Source: Aplectana chamaeleonis
Taxonomy: Eukaryota > Nematoda > Chromadorea > Rhabditida > Cosmocercidae
Assembly (NCBI GenBank): GCA_029168955.1
Contig: JAPDOI010000020.1
Coordinates: 1,086,501-1,150,500 of the forward strand
Length of the DNA stretch: 64,000 nt
Reading direction: 5' to 3'
The first letter of the stretch is position 1. Every line of letters starts with the position of its first letter. The notes beneath the pieces are model-generated. The model did no database searches and was not told the origin of the DNA. It was given only the letters and a program-made list of their open reading frames with translations. This document shows, in pieces, positions 63,675 through 64,000 of the stretch. The translations under genes and the position numbers were made by a program.

Positions 63675-64000
63675 TTAGTAGTCTACAGGAGCTCCATGTT
63701 TCATGGCTACTTCAGAAAGCCGAGCTGGCATGCTCTTCGCTAGGTTACGCAGTACCACGGCGTCGATTTCACTCCATGCTTCGAGAATCGCAGTTCTGAG
63801 CTCATCAATTGAGTGAAATCGCCTGCGATTGGCGTACACTTTGCGCACGATGATCCCCCTCAGGTTCTCCATGAGATTTAAGTCAGGGCTACATGCTGGC
63901 CAGTCCACAACTTTGATTCTGTGCTCACGAAGCCAATATGAAGTCGCTCTGCTACGGTGCACGCTTGCGTTATCCTGTCGAAAAATGAAGTTTCTCCGTC
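63675..64000 (-). pseudogene. Tc1-type transposase, C-terminal part, continuing beyond the window
   Basis: On the minus strand the frame is open from the window edge to a stop at 63675. It shows FIFRQDNASVHRSR (the second catalytic Asp region, usually QQDNAPCH), WPACSPDLNLMENLRGII (third catalytic acidic residue of DD34E) and the usual C-terminal helix (RTAILEAWSEIDAVVLRNL, SMPARLSEV). No stop is seen in the visible 108 codons, so this copy could be intact; whether it is cannot be told from this window. Confidence 0.88.

Overview
The window is nuclear DNA of a nematode, most likely a clade V (strongylid or hookworm-like) worm. I infer this from short GT-AG introns with T-rich TTTCAG acceptors, a MAPK15/ERK7 orthologue, a nematode-style threonine-rich von Willebrand A protein, and a very high density of small inverted-repeat transposons. 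It is gene-poor: I can support two host genes, both on the + strand. Almost everything else is repeats, nested mobile elements and decayed transposon coding remnants. Exon borders were read by eye from splice signals, reading phase and family motifs.

Region by region. 1-9300 holds tandem 0.6 kb units, fold-back elements and a diverged direct duplication of about 2.2-2.5 kb. 9383-27259 is an 11-exon mapk-15 gene (488 codons) whose first intron, about 8.9 kb, carries the most striking object here. That object is a 6.5 kb array of about 150 copies of a 42-bp monomer, each centred on the 14-bp palindrome TGATGACGTCATCA, a perfect extended CRE/bZIP site. It is bracketed by (ATAAC)n microsatellites and fold-back sequences. 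Introns 3 and 9 of the same gene hold MITEs and a degenerate tandem repeat. 27260-33900 is fold-back DNA, a perfect 42-bp palindrome and a nested MITE. 33894-38870 contains a dead BEL/Pao retrotransposon interrupted by a TA-flanked element, which is itself interrupted by a TTAA-flanked MITE. 39880-47740 holds more MITEs, a TIR element with a coding-like GC-rich core, CR1/Jockey-type LINE remnants and an internally deleted mariner. 48306-49585 and 52673-54187 are two related hAT-type elements, each with a perfect 8-bp target duplication and each carrying the same internal MITE. 54583-61191 is a partial secreted gene with a Thr-rich stalk built from three repeats of an exon pair, followed by a vWA domain. 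Its introns contain fold-backs, a short coding-like fragment on the - strand and a Penelope-like GIY-YIG remnant. The right end holds further MITEs and the C-terminal half of a Tc1 transposase that leaves the window.

The two host genes show no functional link. The recurring theme is mobile-element layering. A TTAA-flanked MITE family with AGGCAGTG termini occurs at least twelve times in several size classes. Several copies give relative insertion dates because they interrupt, or are interrupted by, other elements.
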